The notes under the pieces are model-generated. The model was not told the DNA's origin and did no database searches. It saw nothing but the letters and a program-made list of their open reading frames with translations. From positions 1 to 64,000 of the forward strand of contig CAHIKZ030003468.1 of the NCBI GenBank assembly GCA_903632075.3: 64,000 nt of DNA, given 5' to 3'. Made by a program: the position numbers and the translations under genes. Every line of letters starts with the position of its first letter. Position 1 is the stretch's first letter. Source of the DNA: Acanthosepion pharaonis (taxonomy: Eukaryota > Mollusca > Cephalopoda > Sepiida > Sepiidae). Shown here in pieces: positions 63,851-64,000 of the stretch.

Positions 63851-64000
63851 TCGAGAGTTATAGGGATGTTTTATTTTCCGAACACAGTCAGCAAGGTATG
63901 GCCATGTTCGTAATTAATATTGTTGAGTGTTGGCAATTTTTTTATTACTATTAAAGCTTCCATTATTTTTAATTTTTTTTTTTTTTACATTTGGATGAGT

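Overview
This is eukaryotic, intron-like or intergenic DNA. It is very AT-rich, packed with (TA)n microsatellites, long minisatellites, SINE-type repeats and decayed transposons, and has no long protein ORF that is not a by-product of a tandem repeat. The mixture (abundant tRNA- and 5S-rRNA-derived SINE copies, hAT, pogo-type, Ty1/copia and non-LTR remnants, sparse small exons) fits a large invertebrate genome. My best guess is a mollusc, possibly a cephalopod, but that rests on general resemblance and nothing in the window proves it.

The only convincing host coding sequence is one 149-bp exon on the minus strand at 20278-20426. It has a pyrimidine-rich 3' splice site, a GTAAG 5' splice site, GC content far above its surroundings, and encodes an arginine/serine-rich (RS) segment. 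Its end resembles, from memory, the lead-in to the eMIC region of Srrm2/3/4-type splicing regulators. A weaker exon candidate lies upstream on the same strand at 21718-21779. If both are real, much of the window is intron of one minus-strand gene.

Layout. 1-9 kb: AT-rich, almost featureless, with repeat fragments. 9-14.5 kb: compound TA microsatellites, two non-LTR 3' ends and local duplications. 14.5-20 kb: inverted and direct repeat copies, TG-type minisatellites and a tRNA-SINE. 20-22 kb: the exon(s) and a 120-bp array. 22-28 kb: hAT and non-LTR remnants, inverted-terminal repeats and a TATA/CCAAT-like segment. 28-31 kb: an array derived from a non-LTR 3' tail, and 5S-derived copies. 31.8-37.8 kb: an 85-bp minisatellite of about 27 copies, plus 140-bp and 43-bp arrays. 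37.8-43.3 kb: non-LTR pieces, a composite 5S+tRNA SINE, and a broken Ty1/copia pol mixed with an 89-bp array. 43.4-46 kb: a 63-bp array and another block of the 85-bp array. 46-51 kb: a pogo-type MITE, a SINE/palindrome cluster, inverted 5S copies and a 111-bp array. 51-57.4 kb: an unidentified 104-codon frame, a TIR element, four tandem tRNA-like units, long SINEs and a non-LTR fragment. 57.8-60.1 kb: 36-bp and 24-bp arrays. 60.6-64 kb: a second long SINE, a 31-bp array and a complete hAT insertion with an 8-bp target duplication.

The most interesting structure is how repeats arise from one another. One array matches a non-LTR tail, another matches the terminal sequence of a TIR repeat, 5S-like and tRNA-like modules are joined into composite SINEs, and a tRNA-like unit is tandemly repeated four times. 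All identities come from reading the sequence by eye. No alignment or database search was run, and most boundaries are good only to about 10-20 bases.
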